From: Tannerellaceae bacterium
GTDB lineage: Bacteria; Bacteroidota; Bacteroidia; Bacteroidales; Tannerellaceae
DNA length: 7,689 nt
Direction of reading: 5' to 3'
Assembly (NCBI GenBank): GCA_031273385.1
Contig: JAISRY010000238.1
Location: 1 to 7,689, forward strand
Shown here: positions 6,567-7,689 of the stretch, one piece after another
Position numbering within the stretch: position 1 is the first letter of the stretch
Layout: each line of letters opens with the position of its first letter
The notes under the pieces: generated by a model
Seen by the model: the letters and a program-made list of their open reading frames with translations, nothing else
Told to the model about the DNA's origin: nothing
Databases searched by the model: none
Position numbers and translations under genes: made by a program

Positions 6567-6601
6567 GAAAGGCTGCCTTCACTCCCGAAGACAGCCTTTT
6601 C
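6567..6601. terminator. Bidirectional intrinsic terminator between convergent genes
   Basis: The arms AAAGGCTGCCTTC (6568-6580) and GAAGACAGCCTTT (6587-6599) form a 13-bp stem with a 6-nt loop and one imperfect pair (6576/6591), which is C-A in the plus transcript and U-G in the minus transcript. On the minus strand the stem is followed by a run of seven U (6565-6559) that overlaps the aminopeptidase stop codon; on the plus strand only four U follow. It therefore looks stronger for the minus-strand thioredoxin-like gene, whose stop is 8 nt away, while still ending the aminopeptidase transcript. Confidence 0.85.
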
Positions 6602-6609
6602 GATACCTT

Positions 6610-7110
6610 TTAAATCCCTTTCAACAACCCTCCAAGGGTTTCAGGAGTGACATCCGTTGCAACGATGACTCCTTTATCGTCAATCAAGAAACTTCTTAAT
6701 CCCCTTTTCAGCTTATACTTGGCGTATAATGCCGACTTTTTACCCTGTTCTTCGTGCAATTGCGCCGTTCCCTCCAGTTTGTCCATTTTCACCGTTTCGG
6801 TAAAGACGGACTTCTTCTCGTCCAGCGAGACGGAATACATCACAATTTTGTCAGAACTGAACTTGCTTACTTCATTCGATAGACGTACATTGTTCGCTCT
6901 TGATCCGGCGTCGTAAGCCGCCCAGAAGCTGAGTAAGGTGTAGGTTCCCGAATGGTTTTGGAAATGAAAACCGTTCTTTTTTCCTAAAGACGTTATTTCC
7001 GGAGCGAGATCGCCCGGCGAAAAGCCTTCCACTTTTCCTGCGTCTTTTGTTACGGCCGATATTGTCAACGACAACACAGCCGCAATGAGAACGTAAGCTT
7101 TTACTTTCAT
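6610..7110 (-). CDS. Exported thioredoxin-fold protein lacking the redox cysteines
   Basis: 166 residues. The N-terminus (Met-Lys-Val-Lys, then a hydrophobic stretch at about 5-20 ending Ser-Ala) is a Sec signal peptide without lipobox, so a periplasmic protein is expected. The rest resembles the TlpA/ResA/AhpC-TSA group: SPGDLAPEI (31-39, the usual 'G..AP.f' entry), the strand TLLSFWAAYDAGSR (58-71), VMYSVSLDEKK (90-100) and SFLIDDKGVIVATD (140-153). The active-site strand aligns with FWASWCGPCR, but both cysteines are replaced (Asp67, Ser70), and the usual cis-proline before FLID is Leu138. The protein contains no cysteine at all. It cannot do thiol-disulfide exchange, so a binding or structural role is inferred. 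It lies 108 nt downstream of rpsP on the same strand, behind a hairpin, and ends at the 6567-6601 terminator. No clear TAnnTTTG box is seen before it. Confidence 0.85.
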   Translation of the reverse strand: MKVKAYVLIAAVLSLTISAVTKDAGKVEGFSPGDLAPEITSLGKKNGFHFQNHSGTYTLLSFWAAYDAGSRANNVRLSNEVSKFSSDKIVMYSVSLDEKKSVFTETVKMDKLEGTAQLHEEQGKKSALYAKYKLKRGLRSFLIDDKGVIVATDVTPETLGGLLKGI

Positions 7111-7122
7111 ACTTTGTCTTTT

Positions 7123-7164
7123 ATGTTAAACATCCCTTATCTAAGGTCTTCTATTATTATAGAA
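7123..7164. repeat. Three consecutive small palindromes upstream of the thioredoxin-like gene
   Basis: ATGTT-A-AACAT (7123-7133), CCTTA-TC-TAAGG (7135-7146) and TTCTAT-TATT-ATAGAA (7149-7164) are perfect inverted repeats separated by 1 and 2 nt. A larger hairpin follows 3 nt later. They fill the leader and promoter region of the gene that starts at 7110. The short arms alone could occur by chance; the back-to-back packing is what stands out. Confidence 0.4.
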
Positions 7165-7167
7165 ACA

Positions 7168-7192
7168 GGAGGAAAACCCGCCGGTTTCCTCC
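7168..7192 (-). terminator. Hairpin after rpsP, probable terminator or RNA 3'-end stabiliser
   Basis: GGAGGAAA (7168-7175) pairs with TTTCCTCC (7185-7192). After one bulged A (7176), CC (7177-7178) pairs with GG (7183-7184) around a 4-nt loop, giving a 10-bp stem. On the minus strand it begins 26 nt after the rpsP stop codon. The following tract (TGTTTCTATAATAA) is only moderately U-rich, so termination may be partial, allowing some read-through into the thioredoxin-like gene. Confidence 0.5.
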
Positions 7193-7218
7193 CATTCCCA
7201 TGAGCAATTTGCCCTTTT

Positions 7219-7689
7219 TTATTCTGCGCTTGCTTCTGCCGGAGCGACGGATGCTGCCGCTTCTGCTGCTTCGGCCTGTTTAGCCGCCTGTGCTGCCGCC
7301 AATATGTCGGCTTTCTTTTTTGCTACTTCGTCGGCTTTGGCCTTGTTCGCCTCTTTTTCGGCTTCCAAACGGCTTTTGGCTTCCGCTTTTGCGGCTTCCC
7401 TGTCCTTGTCTTTTTCCGCCTGGGCAGAAACTTGCCTGTCTTTCAGCCAGGCCTGGAACTTGGGTTCTACCTCCGCTTCGTCAAACGCGCCTTTTTTCAC
7501 GCCTCCCAGCAAATGCTTCTTTAACAGAACGCCCTCGCGTGAAAGAATATTACGTGTCGTGTCGGTAGGTTGCGCCCCTACCTGTAACCAATACAAAGCC
7601 CTGTCGAAATTCAAATCTATTGTAGCAGGATTAGTGTTCGGATTATAAGAACCTATCCTTTCAATAAATTTTCCATCACGTGGAGCCCT
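7219..7689 (-). CDS. rpsP: 30S ribosomal protein S16, 5' end outside window, with long C-terminal extension
   Basis: The frame is open from the window edge to the TAA at 7221-7219 and gives 156 residues. The visible start [20 protein letters not shown] is the S16 signature (normally preceded by about 26 residues including the 'I..H/R.G.k..p.YrIVv.DsR' part). [14 protein letters not shown] (30-43) and [11 protein letters not shown] (49-59) complete the core domain. S16 binds 16S rRNA and is needed for assembly of the small subunit. The core ends near fragment residue 62, and about 94 further residues follow: a linker, a charged helix of Ala/Lys/Glu/Asp (about 90-130) and an Ala-rich acidic tail (130-156). 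A total of about 180 residues is roughly twice the E. coli length; such extended S16 is usual in Bacteroidetes. In-frame internal starts (such as the TTG at 7614) lie inside the conserved core and are not real starts. The gene precedes the thioredoxin-like gene on the minus strand. Confidence 0.96.
   Translation of the reverse strand, partial: RAPRDGKFIERIGSYNPNTNPATIDLNFDRALYWLQVGAQPTDTTRNILSREGVLLKKHLLGGVKKGAFDEAEVEPKFQAWLKDRQVSAQAEKDKDREAAKAEAKSRLEAEKEANKAKADEVAKKKADILAAAQAAKQAEAAEAAASVAPAEASAE

Noticed and set aside
7219..7614. Starting rpsP at the internal TTG codon 7614
   Set aside because: The frame is open upstream to the window edge and encodes the conserved S16 segment [18 protein letters not shown], so the gene starts beyond the window.
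7304..7648. Plus-strand frames of 92 and 114 codons opposite rpsP
   Set aside because: They mirror the Ala/Lys/Glu low-complexity tail and core of S16 on the other strand.
1..7689. CRISPR array, insertion sequence, tRNA/rRNA gene or defence system
   Set aside because: No regularly spaced repeats, transposase or integrase motifs, terminal inverted repeats with target duplications, cloverleaf sequences or defence-type domains were seen; the gene content is housekeeping and envelope.

Overview
The window reads as a chromosomal segment from a member of the Bacteroidales. Three things support this: TAnnTTTG promoter boxes, A/T-rich leaders without Shine-Dalgarno sequences, and protein types typical of the group (a YIGIPL-type outer-membrane beta-barrel, an LVIVD-repeat lipoprotein with acidic residues after the lipid cysteine, and ribosomal protein S16 with a long Ala/Lys/Glu tail). 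A Parabacteroides-like genome would fit, but the genus cannot be fixed from this sequence alone. There is no sign of a mobile element, CRISPR array, tRNA or rRNA, and the gene content is mostly housekeeping and cell-envelope.

Layout: (1) 1-1809, plus strand: the 3' part of an outer-membrane beta-barrel gene, then 24 nt later an LVIVD-repeat lipoprotein, probably one operon whose promoter lies outside the window. (2) A bidirectional terminator at 1821-1859. (3) 5013-1862, minus strand: a fused ADP-forming acyl-CoA synthetase (acetate-CoA ligase type), a small very acidic protein and an OmpA-type glycine-zipper lipoprotein, with gaps of 45 and 29 nt. A second promoter-like box sits before the acidic protein. 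(4) 5014-5180: a divergent intergenic region with a -7 box for each direction and a symmetrical array of ATCA/TGAT half-sites on the plus-strand side. (5) 5181-6560, plus strand: an M24B Xaa-Pro aminopeptidase. (6) A second bidirectional terminator at 6567-6601 that shares its core and its imperfect pair with the first. (7) 7110-6610, minus strand: an exported thioredoxin-fold protein lacking both redox cysteines. (8) 7111-7218: a short region with four consecutive inverted repeats. (9) 7689-7219, minus strand: rpsP, missing its first codons at the window edge. No gene-free stretch exceeds 300 bases; the longest is 5014-5180.

How the genes work together: the barrel and the LVIVD lipoprotein are likely partners at the outer membrane. 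The acyl-CoA synthetase makes ATP from acyl-CoA thioesters in the cytoplasm. The OmpA-like lipoprotein ties the outer membrane to peptidoglycan. The aminopeptidase takes part in peptide turnover. I found no clearly new multi-gene system. The best lead is the small acidic protein, which is an exact 2 x 56-residue internal duplication with a degenerate EF-hand-like loop. Next come the cysteine-less thioredoxin homologue and the half-site array in front of the aminopeptidase gene.
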